Source of the DNA: Lineus longissimus
Lineage: Eukaryota > Nemertea > Pilidiophora > Heteronemertea > Lineidae
Direction: 5' to 3'
Assembly: GCF_910592395.1 (NCBI RefSeq)
Contig: NC_088316.1
Span: 4,218,001-4,282,000, forward strand
Length of the DNA: 64,000 bases
In this document: positions 30,701-43,991 of the stretch, one piece after another
Position numbering within the stretch: position 1 is the first letter of the stretch
How the letters are laid out: every line of letters starts with the position of its first letter
Notes under the pieces: model-generated
What the model was told of the DNA's origin: nothing
The model's database searches: none
The model's input: the letters and a program-made list of their open reading frames with translations, nothing else
Translations under genes and position numbers: made by a program

Positions 30701-31039
30701 GAGGACTGCTTCTACAAGTTACCTTGTGTAAGGTGTAGACCATTTAGTCTTCTATCAGTTGGTGAATCTTTAGAAGAGTTTAGTCGTCCTAAGCACCACT
30801 GACTTAACGGTTGACCATAGGCATCACCATTTTGACTAAAACTTGAAATCCGAAGCGATAGAACTCCTTCAATATGAAAGGACTGCCCATTTAAGAAATA
30901 AGAGGCTGTTCTCTTGAAAACAAAGTTCAGACTCTCACCATTGAAATTGGTGTTCACTTTGTTCTGAAATACTTCTTATAGCTTTAACATGTGTTTAATA
31001 GGATTTTAAGTTCAAGTCAAAATTGTGGTGCCTGTGGTC

Positions 31040-31200
31040 AACCCTTCAAATCATCATATAGGTTTGCTTGTGTTGGTCCTGGCCACAGAATCATGAGTTA
31101 ACTCTACACATGCAATATCACCATATATGTGCCAAGGTTGGTCCCAGCCTCAGAATCACGGGTGGACTATACATGCAATGTCATATCAGGTCATTGCTGC
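31040..31200. repeat. Degenerate ~75-bp duplication
   Basis: GTTGGTCC(T/C)(G/A)GCC followed by CAGAATCA(T/C)G(A/G)GT and CTAxACATGCAAT occurs twice in the same order (around 31073-31115 and 31138-31185). Confidence 0.6.
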
Positions 31201-32729
31201 AGGGCTAAGACTGGGACAGCATGCCTTGTTTGAAATTCATTACGAGTTACCAAACATATCCTCAAGCAACACCAACCTGAGAATCAGCTATTGATCTGTG
31301 CATGACTGACTGCGTATCATTATTGTTTCTGGTTCGCGCGGTCTCGAAATGGATTTTCGTTTAGTTTGATACGAAATTGGAAATAAATATGACACGAGTT
31401 TGTTCAATTCGAGATAAATCATTGAATTATTCACATATACATGGTAAACGTGTATCAGAATGTGTTTTAGAATTTAACTGAAATCCAAGCCAACTACGCT
31501 TGAAACCAAAATGTTTATAAATCTCTGGATCCCTTGAGATGAAACCCTTCAAATTCCATTAGATTTTGTAATGGGAAGATTTTTTTCTGTTAATTCATTT
31601 TCGTGAAAATTTTCTTCAGGGATGAAGTCATTATAGTTCTCCACATGTTCAAGGTTTGAATAAGTCAAAGCCAAGTGTTGAATGAATGCATTTCTGAGAA
31701 CGTGGCATAACAGGCACAACACACCATCCCAATCTTCATCAACAAAGTCATAACGGACATGTCAGCTTCATCAACTTCATTCAACAAAGATCATGCCATA
31801 TTTAGGGCAGGTGCATAAGGAGCACGCCACCCCCTTTTTATTGGAGAGCAACAATCTTTCGGGGCACTGCAAATTATTCCTACTATTTTTAGCACTCAGA
31901 TGCTCAGAAAACGCCTTCAGCACCCAAAATTCCAACTTTTCTTCGGAGGACCCCAGTCCCTCCTTTTCAAGAATACACAATCGGAGCTCCCAAGGTTTGA
32001 CTGTAACCCTCCTTTCAGAAATTTCTGGATATGCCACTGAAGATGGCGCCACCGCATGAGCACAACATCTCTAACTAACATCTCTTGGGAGATATAACAC
32101 TGTCACCAGCTTCAGTGATACCAACATAACTGTTGACATTTTTTGATTGTCTGTTTTATTTATTCATTCATTCATAAATGCTATGCAATACCAAACTATT
32201 AATGTACAGAAACATCTCAGTTTTACCGATTTACGAGCAATGGGGGTTAACCCAGGCTATTACAAGACGGCATGGATATTGCCCAGCGCTGGTCAAATTG
32301 ATCGGTGATCATATGAGCATGACCGGCCAGGCTTCAATATGAATCCATCGGCACGCCGCGCAGCAAACTCATTAGTTGGATAAATCATAAGAGAAATCAT
32401 TATACATCGGCATAAATCATTGCTGGGATATTGGTAGCAACTGCTAGGTGTCTCACATTTGATATTTTCAGAAAAAACTTATATTTTAGCTCGATGCGAT
32501 ATCAGTTGTGACAAAAGCAGCATGATATTGAAGAGGGGGGAAAAGTATGCTGGGATGGACCAAAAGACTCCCCTGATACTTGAGACAGACACTACATTTT
32601 GTTTTCGCAGGATTGAGGAAAATTTAGGAGAGGTAAAAAGTTGAGTCAGAATTTGGCTTCAGGAAGGGGCCTTTTTCATAACAGGATGTGGGAACAGCTA
32701 TCTCCCTCTCCCCTCTACAGTATCGTTTC

Positions 32730-32925
32730 ATAAAGGTTTGGTCATGTCCTTTCCAAGAATGCTCACTTTGAAAGGTTTTGGTATTTCTATCATCTATTTC
32801 TATCGTAAAGTTTTGGAATGTCCTTTCCAAGGAATGGTCATTTCAAAAGGTTTTGATATTTCTATCATCTATTTCTATCACACACTTTTGTAATGTCCTT
32901 AAGAAAGATTTTGATATTTCCTAAC
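32730..32925. repeat. ~80-bp tandem repeat, about 2.5 units
   Basis: Units contain TGTCCTTTCCAAG-AATGxTCA, then GGTTTTGATATTTCTATCAT and CTATTTCTATC. The third unit is truncated. It has GGTCAT...CCTTTCCAA text in common with family S, possibly by chance. Confidence 0.75.
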
Positions 32926-33597
32926 AGTTTTTTTTTACTTTCCATGCACAGATGTTCGTTGGCAACTTATGTTGTGTACAACAGTCACTCTGCAGCTGAT
33001 ACAAGATCTACTAATTAATCCAAATTTTATTTGTTTGATTCTAGATCCACCCAACAGGTCCAGTCAAACTTACTTAGAATACGATTTGTATCATTGGAAA
33101 GTTTTCTGATTTGTTTTTCTTGACTTCGATGACAACAAATGATTCCTAATAAAGATAATTACAAGCTGACAATGAAGTAAAACCATAGGAATTTGGATCA
33201 GATATCATAAATTTTATCTTAGTTAACTAACCATTCAAACAACGACACAAATATACATCAAAACACTTCATCTCTGCGGTGTTTTGTTAATTAGAGACCT
33301 AAGAATCTCGAGGACCGACGCGTGATCAGCAAAAACCATCAGAAAACAATGGTTGTTATCAATTATAACTCTTTGATGATGAATAACACGGTCAGTTGTT
33401 TACTGTTCTGTCACGATTATGAAAAAGATTATGAGTCACAAGACTTCAGAAACAATTTCCCGCAAAAGCGCAATCAGTGTTTTCCGTAGCTTTTGATATG
33501 AAACTATACCATGGTTTTAGCGCATTTTTTTGCGGAAAAACCAACTACATTGTTTGATACTTTTCAAAAGGTCAAACTTTACCATTTTATGGTCTTT

Positions 33598-33730
33598 AAA
33601 GGCCGATGCCACTCGTTAAAAATTTGAAATTTTTAACTCAATTTCAAATTACATTTAAATATGTACTGACTATAAATTTCAACATTACCATTGTGTAGAC
33701 AAAACTTGTAATGAACTTTTTTACTCACTT
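33598..33730 (+). repeat. Dispersed repeat family R (copy 2)
   Basis: TAAAGGCCGATGCCACTCGT, then a poly-TTAAA/AATTT stretch and ATAAATTTCAACATTACCAT with GTAGACA matches copies 1 and 3. Confidence 0.55.
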
Positions 33731-34154
33731 CTGTTAGTTAAGTCCAACTATCCTTACTTGGCAAATTATACTGTATTATCCTCACACACATACAGCGACA
33801 AGTACATTACTTCTTTACTGTCATATGAAAATGCATGTACAGAAACCTACATTATAAAACCAATAATGCATTCTGATAAAAAATTCGCATAATCCCAAAG
33901 TATCAGGATGACTTTTCATCCCCCATCAAGAAACAAAATGACATTCTCTTACATTCGAGACATTGATGCGTAGGACAATGTATCCTATTAAAGGGCCAGT
34001 TTCAGTCTAGGTACAGAATACACGACTCAGATTCGAAATCCATTAACAATGCGACTTGGTGGTGAAGAAGCTCTCGTTGGAGCAGCGGGCGGATCATGTG
34101 ACGGAGTCGGAATCGATATCTCCTCGCAACAGAGCCTGGGATGACGTTTCTTAC

Positions 34155-34163
34155 CAGGATGCG
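34155..34163 (-). CDS. Candidate 9-nt microexon of the teneurin cytoplasmic tail
   Basis: On the minus strand a good acceptor (CATACTATCACTTTCAG) is followed after nine bases (CGCATCCTG) by a good donor (GTAAGA). Used as an exon it needs one base from upstream and leaves one base over. That is the phase demanded by the acceptor of exon 23922-24111, and it would insert His-Pro plus one split codon in frame. Splice-site pairs this close do occur by chance. If the donor is skipped, the longer open frame (H-P-G-K-K-R ... P-T-P-S-H-D-P-P-A-A-P-T) reaches a stop at about 34029 without a clear alternative donor of the right phase. Confidence 0.22.
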
Positions 34164-34995
34164 CTGAAAGTGATAGTATGACAAACGATCCATGAACGAT
34201 GAGGGGAGTCATGTTTGAACAATGAACAAGAGGCTCCTTGGCTGCCTGGCTTTTACCTCTGAGCTCATGAGATGTATAACTTGGCCTCACGTTCGGTAAG
34301 TATGAAGTGCACCTCTTAGAAGCTACCATGAGTCTGGAGTAAAGAGCAATCATGGGCATCGTGATTAACATACCTATCACAGGCAAGCTGAAGTACTTTG
34401 AAAGAAGAGATGTTTGAAAGAAATAAATTCAACAACTTTTCAACTCTTCGAAAATAAACTACAAAACAATCCACTTCATATCAAACAATGATCCCAGGTT
34501 TTTCAAATAAAATTCGAGCAATTTTAAGCGATCAACGCCAGGCTCTCAACAGCAATAGAATAATCAGACTTTTGATATCAAATACTTAACTATGATTAGG
34601 CAAAACATTAAACCAATCTGGCGCCAATTACTGCGAATGCCGTTACGGGGATTCACCGCTGATGTCGGCCTATTAGGCAAATGGAATCGAAAATTGGATA
34701 TACTGGTAGCTGTTGTGGGGAATGGCTTGATTTCCCGCGGCCACCGCATCAATACGAAGATTCCTCGTCAACACAATCGATCCACCTGATGCTTAATTTG
34801 CAGCCATTATTGCATGCGTGCGTTACCTTATTGACGTTGAACATGTCGGATGCAACATGTGTGCTATCGGGCGCATGCGGAATTGGAAAATGAGTTAGCA
34901 TGCGTCGGATGAGCATGTTATCAGCGTGCAATGAGTTTCGGTAACAATTTACTATTGATGACTTGTCCTTGGGAGATGTCCATTAGATTTACATG

Positions 34996-35345
34996 GCTTC
35001 TAAATCTATAACAGTCTTAACCCTTTGCCAGAGAGGATCTACCTTTTTTGCCAATAAGCCAAAAGTACACAACCATGTACAGGCAGTCTGGTTTGTGCAT
35101 ATGTTTTTTTTCTTTTGCTTTAAATTCACCTAACAATCTCCTTCGACAAGGTGCGAAAATGTATGAGGGTTCTAAATCCATTAGAGTCTTAGCCCTTTGC
35201 CAAAGAAGATCAACCATTTTTTTTCAGGCCATCTTCTTGTCTTACAACACAATCATGTTCAAGTGATTTGGTCTGTATATATTTTTTTGCTTTGGCTTTA
35301 CCTAAGAGTCTTAACCCTTTGTGGGAGAGGATATATTATTTTTGT
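34996..35345. repeat. Three-unit degenerate tandem repeat (120-170 bp apart)
   Basis: TTCTAAATC(T/C)AT and AGTCTTA(A/G)CCCTTTG with (A/C)GAxGAxCxACC recur near 35000-35045, 35170-35220 and 35305-35340. Segments containing GTxTGGTTTGTGCATATNTT or GATTTGGTCTGTATATATTT lie between. Confidence 0.65.
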
Positions 35346-36300
35346 CAATGAACAATCGAACTACGTATGCGAACATGTAGAAGCAGTGGATTCCGACATG
35401 ACACAACGGTAGTAAATAAATAACGATGAAAAAAAAATATTTCAAGATTTTTAGAATTTTATAAATTTTCATAAAAACTGGAAAAACAGAAACATGCAGG
35501 GAGCAGCATGATTTTAATCTTTTAAGTGAATTTCGAATTCTGTTGACAAAGCTCGTCCAGAGGCAATTACGTCCAAAAGATCAACCTGCAGCAAGTTGCT
35601 TTTCAATTGATGCCTGCACAATAAAATGCCTGCATGATTTCGAAAACTGACTCCCGAGTTCTAGTACATGAAACTTCCCCTCGGGCGAGATTCAAGTAAC
35701 ACGAGCCAACCAGCAGTGATGATGGAGTTGAATTCAACTTTACTTCATCCAGAAACGGCATACATTATGCACTAGATAATGCCCACAAATCATGGAGAAG
35801 TTAACTTGAGTCAGAGAATAGACAAAATGATAGTCATTTGTTGAATTAGCTCTTCACGTTCTTTCAAATGATGCAATACTTTGATTCGATTTCAAACAAC
35901 TTTAATCGTGGAAATAGCCGGGAGGCAAAACTACCTAGGGCAGAGCTAAATATAACTATAATTATCATCGCGACAACGGACAATATCAATGACATAGAAA
36001 TTATCTGAAATACAAACTGAAACCAGATTGTGGCTTAAAGGTCCAAGAGGAAAATGTTTTTTTTGCAGAGATTGTTTGCTGAGATGTCACAGACATTACA
36101 CGAATGTCAAAAGGCAGACGCAAAAGTCAAAGTGAATACCACGAGAATGGATTCTTTCAACCCCAACTGGTATTCCACATAGGCCTTTTCAAAGGTGAAA
36201 AGTCAAATTGGTGACAATACATTGGCGTGTTCTCTGACTGTTTTGAACGCGTCAAGCCGACACAACTAAAATAGTGCCTCCTGGGCAGCAGGTTACAAAA

Positions 36301-39035
36301 ACAAGAGGCCCAAGGGCCTGGCGCTCAGCTGAAATGGATAGGTGAAGGCAAGGGCCAAGTGTGTGTCGGTACCGTTATTATGAGGCAACGTGAAGCTATA
36401 ACGTCTAGCACGCAGAAGTGCTGATGCAAAAGACCTTCTTGCTATATCAGTGCATGCTGAAGTACTGAGTTGACGTCACCCTGGTATTATGACGTAAAGT
36501 CATTTCTATTGCCGTTGCAGTAGTGGGGTGTGTGATGACGTCAAGGAGTTGTGTGGTGACGTCAAAGAGTGGAGTCCTTGTCTTCATGCAGCGTAGGTGG
36601 AACTAATAACATGCACATGGACACAAGGTACATAATTATTACAGTGTATTTTGTGAGGTGGGGCCTGGTGCTTTACAATGGTCAAATGAACCGACTGTTG
36701 TCTGGACATTTATGAAGTGGATGCAGCCAAATGTTTGGGACGGTCTTTTTTGTATGTGAAGAAAAGAAGATAAAGAGTTGGTTAACAAAATGAACTTTAT
36801 TGGTACGGCAGATATTTGATGCCTTTCGGCAGATATTTGAAGCGCCTTGCGGCAGATATTTGATAACGCTCTCCGGGAATGGAAAGCAGTAAAACGAGTA
36901 AGCACACCTTACTCTGAATGTGGGAACAGCAAGTGCTTTCCTGGACTTGAAATGTGCCAACGACTCCTCTTGCAATAACCAACAACAGTTGATCTGTAAA
37001 AAAGAGAAGAGAAATTAACACTGACTGAATAAAAAAGGGTGACATAGACGGGGAAATGTACACCACCGGATACAGTCTGTGCTTGATCAGGCATCGGTCA
37101 GATGATATCCTGAACAGGGCATCTATGGAAGCAAATCCAGAAAGAGACTTAACCTTCGAAGGGCACACTTATTACTCAGTGAAAAGTCATCCTGTGGGCT
37201 GTTTTCCAATTCAAAATAAAAGTGTAACCTCTTTAAATTAGTCTCACAGACTGAACCATAACACTCAACAGCCAACCGTGCCCACATGATGTGAGCCGAG
37301 AGCTGGGCTTAAAGATGAGCGAGTGGTGTACTACATTTTGAAAATTGTCTATCGTCTACGACATGTGACAGAACAGGATCTAGTGGACTTAATGATGAGG
37401 TACTATCAAATAAGGTGTCCATCAAATGAATCATGAGGGCCTGTTGAGTTATACTCTAAGCCTGTCCTATAGGGCTTGGCTATGGTTTTTGTCTTTTTTA
37501 CAGCTACAGTACAGCCATGCACAGCGCAGTGTACAGACAGTACAGGATTGCAAACCAAAAACATGAGCATTGCTGCGTAACGAAACTGCAGTGGGATTCA
37601 TACTACGATGTCATAATGTGACTTTCAAAATAATTGTAAACAAACGTAAATGGCGAAATTTGTTGCAAAATTGCCAGGACCGTAGCCAAAATGGCCGACG
37701 GCGAATTCTCCGGTCGCTAGCGCAGTCCATAAACAAGCATCAATTTTACCAACTTTGGGCGCAAGCTTGGTCATCAAAGTTACAGAACTGTTAGAAATAC
37801 ATCCAAACAACATATATATACAGTTAAAAGTGCATAAAAATCCCGTTTCAACCTCCGGGCGCTACCTTTTTTTCTCCGCCAGACGCCGGGCCCTACCGGT
37901 CGTTATTTAGTGCGACCGCCACCAGAGTGTTTATCACGATCTTTCGCCGTTTTAATTGCGCGTTTTAGGCAGATTAATCAATTATTACATGCATGCATTA
38001 TATATCACCGAAATGATAATTGCGTAGGCTATTTGAAACTAAGTTCAGATATTATTTTTGATCTTTGAATTGAATTTAGGCGAGTGATTTTTGACACCCG
38101 GTCGACATATCAGGACTTGCAAAATTCACGCGAGATCGCTTGCTTCATCGGCACGTTTGAAAACCGAATTTCACAAATTCTACAAATATTTATCACATAC
38201 CATATGTATCACCACAAAGGTAACTCTCTAGACTATTTGAAACCAAGTTCAGATACTTATTTTCACAAAAATTCGAAGCTATGCAAGCGATTTTTCAGTG
38301 GTAGAGATCGACGGAAACAAATTTCTCGCTCTAAAATGACATGAGACGAGCACCAACTTTCGCTAATTTGTGCACAAAATTTCCGCAATATTATAAAAAA
38401 CTATCGATAAATCTGAATTATATAGACTCTTTTCAGTACCTAAACAAATTTCAGGTACATGGTCATGTTGATTAAAAGAGTATCAACCGATTGAACATGA
38501 GAAAGTTCACTCATCTTCATTGAAGCAGCGACTACCGCCATTTTTAAATGATGGCATCTCTTCTATCGATCGGCCAATCAGCGGCACTGCTTGCAAAAAG
38601 TTGAGCCACCGCCAAATTTGAAATCGCCAAAATTCAGTCAATGTGCCTGCAGCGCCAACTGGCGGTGAAAACTATATTAATTCCATTAAAAGTAAAAAAT
38701 TAAAAAATATTAAAAAATATTCAGCCACATTTGAAAACAATATTTGCTCTGTGGACCGAGGTAAAAAGGGAAAGAAATCTAAACGCGAAATGACCTCATT
38801 CTCTTTATACAGGTCGGATCGCGCTGATTTTTCGTGTTTTGAGTTCACCTTGGGCAACTCCTAATTTAGCACCGTCAACGAAGTGGCTAGGCCTTCCCAA
38901 TCAGAAATGTCCAATTTTGTCCACAGATGGGTCCCTAGATGGATGGATGGATGGATGGATGGATGGATTGCAGGACGGACACCATTTGAACAGCTATTCT
39001 ACTAGCTCCGCTGACTTTGTCAGCTGAGCTAAAAA
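36301..39035 (+). mobile_element. Large non-autonomous element, AAGAGGCCC family, copy 1 (2.7 kb)
   Basis: It starts ACAAGAGGCCCAAGGGCCTG then GCGCTCAGCTGA, and ends TTTGTCAGCTGAGCTAAAAA. The subterminal GCTCAGCTGA/TCAGCTGAGC is a 10-bp inverted repeat. It is nearly identical to 49301-51580, apart from about 380 bp (about 36382-36765) missing from copy 2 and a GGAT expansion near the right end. Inside is a short array of GGCAGATATTTG units (36808-36866). No long ORF or transposase motif is present; ORFs of 60-120 codons are interrupted and unconserved in frame between copies. Orientation is arbitrary. Confidence 0.85.
38937..38968. repeat. GGAT microsatellite within the large element
   Basis: Eight GATG units lie just before the ATTGCAGGACGGACACCATT block. 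The equivalent site in the other copy (around 51508) has only two to three units, so the tract expanded after the copies separated. Confidence 0.85.
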
Positions 39036-42000
39036 ATATTTTGAATTTTTGTTTTTTATTTTTGTCTGTTCTGATTAAACTGAACTGTTGAAAAGTGTGC
39101 CACACAAAGTTGCATTAATTGTTTATGTGCTACATGTAGCACTTGTTTGTGAGTAACTTGATTGAATTCCACTCCAGCCATTACACCGACCCCCCACACT
39201 GCAAGGGTTAATATCCCTTACAGCACCACCGGGCGCAGCTTCCACTTAACGACACACAAGAGATATAAAAGATGCACGGAGCATGGATACTGCATGTGCA
39301 CGGAGGCTGACACCAACCCATCACCATGTATCTTTCAAGAAGCCATAACAATAACGATATTTAGTCATAGAGTAATATGCTGTTAACTTATTCATAACTT
39401 TATGGCGCAGGTATCATGGCCAGGGGTGTTGTTATCGATTGCGATACGAAGCATCCATCTCAGCTAACGGTATATTTGACCCTTTATACAGAATATAAAA
39501 GAGCTACGATGAATACAGATTGCAGCAAATCATATGCTTAACAGTAAATTCTTTTCAATTGCTCCTCAGCAAATTCTATTCAAATGGTCATGTGCTTGCT
39601 TCACAGTAACTTCTTTTCGATTGCTTCTAAGAAAATTCTATTTTACTATCACTTTCAAGAAAATACTTCTGGTTAGTTTTATGTTCAAATGTTTCTTTCT
39701 TCTCAGTAACTAAATATTGTGAGGTCCATCATATGCTTGTTTCTCAGTACATTCTATTGTTTTACAGTAAATGCTATTCATCTACTCGGAGTATATTCTA
39801 TAATGATGAATCTGTTCTTGAATCACACAATACATAGGGTTTTACAGTAAAAGCTATTTATCTACTTGGAGGATATTCTATAATGATGAATCTATTCTTG
39901 AATATCACAATGAATAGAGTAATACAAAGACACCAGTGATGTATTCAAATATGTATATCATATTTATCGCAATAATTTCAGCTGATCTCATAGCATGCAT
40001 CTAAATACCAGAAGGGTGTGGTTGAAAAAATACTCGTAGTGATTTGCACAAATCCATTATTGAGGTGTTTGTTGACACCACTATTTTATAACGATTAGGT
40101 GCTATATTTGGACTGAGAATGTATTTGAGGAGATAACTGTTATCTAATGCAACTGTTAATCCATGCACGTGTTATCTAATGCAATGGACACATTTACTTT
40201 TTTCTCCGCCATTTGAAACCTCTTTAAGAAAACCGCTTTAACTGGAATTTTACCTTTAAAGATTTTCTACCAGTCCACTTGAGAAAACGATTAAACTGAC
40301 TTTTATACATTTTGTGCCAGTATTTTTTCCATCAGGCAAACTGTAAAAATTAGCTGCGCCTGACAAAAATCAGAACTCTTCTCCAACCACAAACCACTTG
40401 GGACCAATTAGTGGCCTAATTGATACAAATTTGATTGACGGACAGAGCAGAATTATTAGAGCGGAAGTCATCTCATTGATGCATAATTCATTGGTTGTAA
40501 TGAAATAATACCAGTTAATCTCGATTGCCTTGTTTAGTGGTTAGCTTGAGGAGAATCCTGGCTAAAATTAGAAGTAGTTATTTGGGGGGGGGATTCCCTG
40601 AAAATTCATTCTATTCTGATTAAAGGGGGTGGGGCATGCCTCGTGGCTTCAGACAGGAGGGACCTACAGGTTTGCCTTCGTATCCAATGATTGCTGCCAT
40701 GTCACCAACATTGTCCAAAATGTCACCGACACCAGATGTTTGACAACCATACAAACAAACGGAGTCAGTTCGACGGCACAATATAACGTGGATGCTGGCA
40801 TTAGCATCTCACACACTAATACCCGCTATGTATAGCACATTGCTTAGCGCTTGTTTATCAAGCATGGAAAACACACGAGGTAGCTGACACCACTAACCTA
40901 TAGCACGGTGCCGCATTTTTCTCAATATTGATTTAAACTGCGCGAATAAATGTCAAAGTGAGGCTTAGCTGATGAGGAGAACAATAGACTGGAGGTCGGG
41001 ATTATTCGCCCTTTCATCAACTTATCGGAGACAGCTATTTTTGTTGCGCGGAACAATATAGAGCATGTTGGGTATAGTTCCCCTCCATATTTTGTCTGTT
41101 CGTAGTCTGTATCTTTTAATCTAACAGAGGTTTTTCTCCTAAAAGTTCAGTCACTGTGTTTATTTTCTTTTGGGGGGGGGGGGTAGTGGCTGTTGATTAC
41201 GTCAAAATGGAACAATGGCTTTATCGTGAAGGAATGCAATGATGGTTCAGATTTTGATCCGAAAAAAATGGTGATATTTTGAAGAGGGATGTTGCATTGC
41301 CTGATTTCGAAATGCATTGAAACAGTGTGTTTTTAATGTGCGGTATGCCAAGAAACAATAGAACGAAACAATCAACTTGACTTAGTGATGTCAACCGGAG
41401 AAAAAATTATCTCATTCTGGTATCAAAATATCAATCTTTCCAATACCCCCATCCCCCAAAAAACCAATCGATACCACCACCATGAACCTCTGCCACCACA
41501 AAGTATAGGCCTAACTCAAACCAATTCTATACCTGCAAGTACAATTTTTCTCAAAGAAACATTGCTCTTCTTGAGAATGAAAAAAAAAATTCATTTTTTC
41601 AGAACAAAGTAAACAGCAAGTGTCAAAAGGACATAATTTCATTAAGAAGTCAAAGCAACACGTAAAAGACTTTTAAAGCACATATTACTTTTTGCACATT
41701 TTTGCTACAAACGAAAAACTCAGCATCAGTTCTACGCAAATCTAATATAATCACATTTAACCAACTCAAAGCAGCAGCAGTGTGGTGCTCTGAAATCACG
41801 CCAGACATTCGCACGAAAGCAATCGTATTAAAATTCCATCAAAGACTGAGGACGACACGAGCAGTAAAATATTCATGATCATTAAACATGCAAACATGAG
41901 CGGGTCACCTGTTAGATTTTGTTGTGTGTTTCGTGAGGGAATCCTTAATGCATGATGCACAGTTTTGCAATCACAGCTGTATGCATTTTCTGTTAAAGTT

Positions 42001-43600
42001 AAGTTGGAATGAAGTTGAGCCTTTTGCCCCTTGATGCAGACATAATCTGATGAGTGTAAGCTTGCATCAACTGGGGTGACATTAGCCTTGGGGGTTTAAT
42101 GTCCCCAACTCACCAAATCGTACTTAGGTCAAACTATGATAATTTTAGCCAAATGAGATATCTTTTGACAGCGTTCCATTTTAACCAATTGAGGTATCTT
42201 TTAACAACCTTTCATTTCATTTGAAATAGGAAATTTACCATTTATGGATCAAAGAAGTAGAGAGTGGAAAATGTATGGGTAAATTTCCCCCAAAATTTTG
42301 GACCAATGTCACCCCATCTTACGATATATGAATTCTGTCTCACATGTAAGTAAGCTTGAAATGTAACCAACACAATGCTAGTTTCTTGGAAAAATCTGCC
42401 CCGAGGATAAAAGCTTATTGCTTAATGTTGTGAGCTCATTGTTAAGTGCTTTGTATTTGAGGCGAGATTTCCAAATGCCATCTTTAGTCACAGTTTCCAC
42501 TTCAAGCTATCCAGGCAACATGTTTACTATCATCTGTCAATAATTGAACTATGGTGGTTTAGGTTCCTAGATTTCAATACAATGCCCTCAATATGTTTGA
42601 CATTTATGAACGTGCCTTTTAACATAAACATGCTGCTAACTTGGAAAAAATGATCGATAAGAAATCCAGTTGATCTACAATTTTTTTTACAACTGTCAGA
42701 GTCGCCCAAGTAAATATCAGCATTCGATTCCTGGTCAGATCTGATATACTGTTTCGATAGCAAGGGCGACTCATTTCAACTCAAGTTTCCCCACATGCGG
42801 TGGTTTTCTCCTACAGTACAAATCGCTCACATATTTTTCACAGAGTCAATAATGAGCCCAAGGTAGAGTTTAGGTGCTCTGACTGACTACAGGTGGCAAT
42901 GGTTTGGCCGGCATTTTTTTTCACGGATTTCTCCTTAATTCAACAAAAAAATTATGAAAACCATTTTTTTAATCGGAAAAATTGAGAACAATTTCTTAAT
43001 CCTTGTTTTCCATAGAAAGTTTTGCAAATTGCAAAAATTAAGACTTTTTAAAAACTCTGGTACAGAAGAAGATGTTAATTCAAAATCAGCAACATGGGAA
43101 TTTATTTTTAAGAATAAATAAATAATAATTTTCCAGCTAAGGTTTTTAATAACCTAAGATCGAATTATTTGCCATGTGTACAATTATGCTGCAAATCCAG
43201 TTCACAAAATTAAATATGGTACACATGTACAATAATGATTACAAAATATACACCATACCTTTTTTCAAAGACATGATTGCGTTCAAGCCTTATCCACAAA
43301 TCAGCGTACCTCCCTAAACAGCTCCGTGCTCTGAACCTCTCCGAAGCAAATCTGGCACCACATAAGTAAGATTCTATCCAAAGCAAATCGTGAACAGTAC
43401 CACACAAGTCCAGTCGTAATTTTCCATCACTTTAGTAAACCTGCATCAATTGAATATAGCTTGGTGTACATCAATTGTTGCATTGTCTCACCAGTTGTGT
43501 AAGAAAGTTTCAATTTCGGTAGAAAACCAAATGATGCTTTAACCGAAGCTAAGTACTCCCTGAAAGATCTGCTATACCTCCGCGTATCCAATCTCTCTTA
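39036..43600. other. No gene recognised; minor repeats
   Basis: It includes a two-unit ~80-bp tandem (39755-39915: TTTTACAGTAAA-GCTATT ... GATGAATCT-TTCTTGAAT), a loosely repeated TTCTTTTCAATTGCT/TTCTTTTCGATTGCT segment (39545-39655), a G-run (41173-41183) and AT-rich unique DNA. Short ORFs (for example 40629-40835 plus, 43210-43407 minus) have no recognisable homology. Confidence 0.5.
39755..39915. repeat. Two-unit ~80-bp tandem repeat
   Basis: TTTTACAGTAAATGCTATTC and TTTTACAGTAAAAGCTATTT start the two units. Each continues with ATCTACTxGGAGxATATTCTA and GATGAATCTxTTCTTGAAT. Divergence is about 10%. Confidence 0.85.
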
Positions 43601-43870
43601 TACCTATAGCATCCCTTAGATGCATTGATCTAGCGCTCAGCTCATTGACGACCGACGCTCGCAATATCCAGCGAAGCGATGACTGACGGTAGTGAGACAG
43701 CGGCGTATAGCTCTATGCTAATACCAATAGTGACAGTGCCGTATCTTAGCGCTCGGTTAGCGCAGCAGATTGTCAATATTGGATGACGTCATTGTCGCAG
43801 CTACCACCTGTAACCATGCTAGGCGCACTAGCCGAGGATAGCTTCGATATTGGTCACGTCTGATCAAGAA
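43600..43870. other. CpG-richer unique block
   Basis: This stretch has many CG dinucleotides (GACGACCGACGCTCGC, AGCGCTCGGTTAGCGC, CATTGTCGCAG) and TGACGTCA (within GGATGACGTCATTG), against AT-rich, CpG-poor flanks. It could be a promoter or unmethylated regulatory block in the gene's 5' region, but no TATA box, initiator or first exon can be fixed by eye. Confidence 0.25.
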
Positions 43871-43991
43871 CCTCACCCGGGGAAAACCTCATCAATATGC
43901 AAATTCACATTCTATGAAAATTGATCTCGATTTCTTCTTGTGTGGCTTAGAGACTGGGCAATATCGTATCGGAATAGCGATGCATGCTCGC

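Larger units (their letters stand above)
28984..36300. other. Presumed teneurin 5' intron, middle part
   Basis: Repeats here: ATGT microsatellite (29713-29736), a ~115-bp duplication (29741-29938), SINE heads (30031, 30644), ~75-bp duplication (31040-31200), ~80-bp tandem (32730-32925), family R (33598), candidate microexon (34155-34163), three-unit tandem (34996-35345). Segments 28990-29700, 31210-32720, 32930-33590 and 35350-36300 show no gene. The block 34570-34930 is repeat-free and of higher complexity than its surroundings, with GCATGC-type words; it could be a conserved non-coding element, but that cannot be judged here. Confidence 0.5.

Noticed and set aside
34027-34386. Pro/Ser-rich minus frame (P-T-P-S-H-D-P-P-A-A-P-T) as a full teneurin tail exon
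   Set aside because: It is tail-like in composition and has a good acceptor, but it ends in a stop with no donor of the needed phase; only the 9-nt microexon reading fits.
36797-37168. 123-codon ORF and its relatives at 49296-49816
   Set aside because: They lie inside the duplicated mobile element, shift frame between the copies because of indels, and show no domain.
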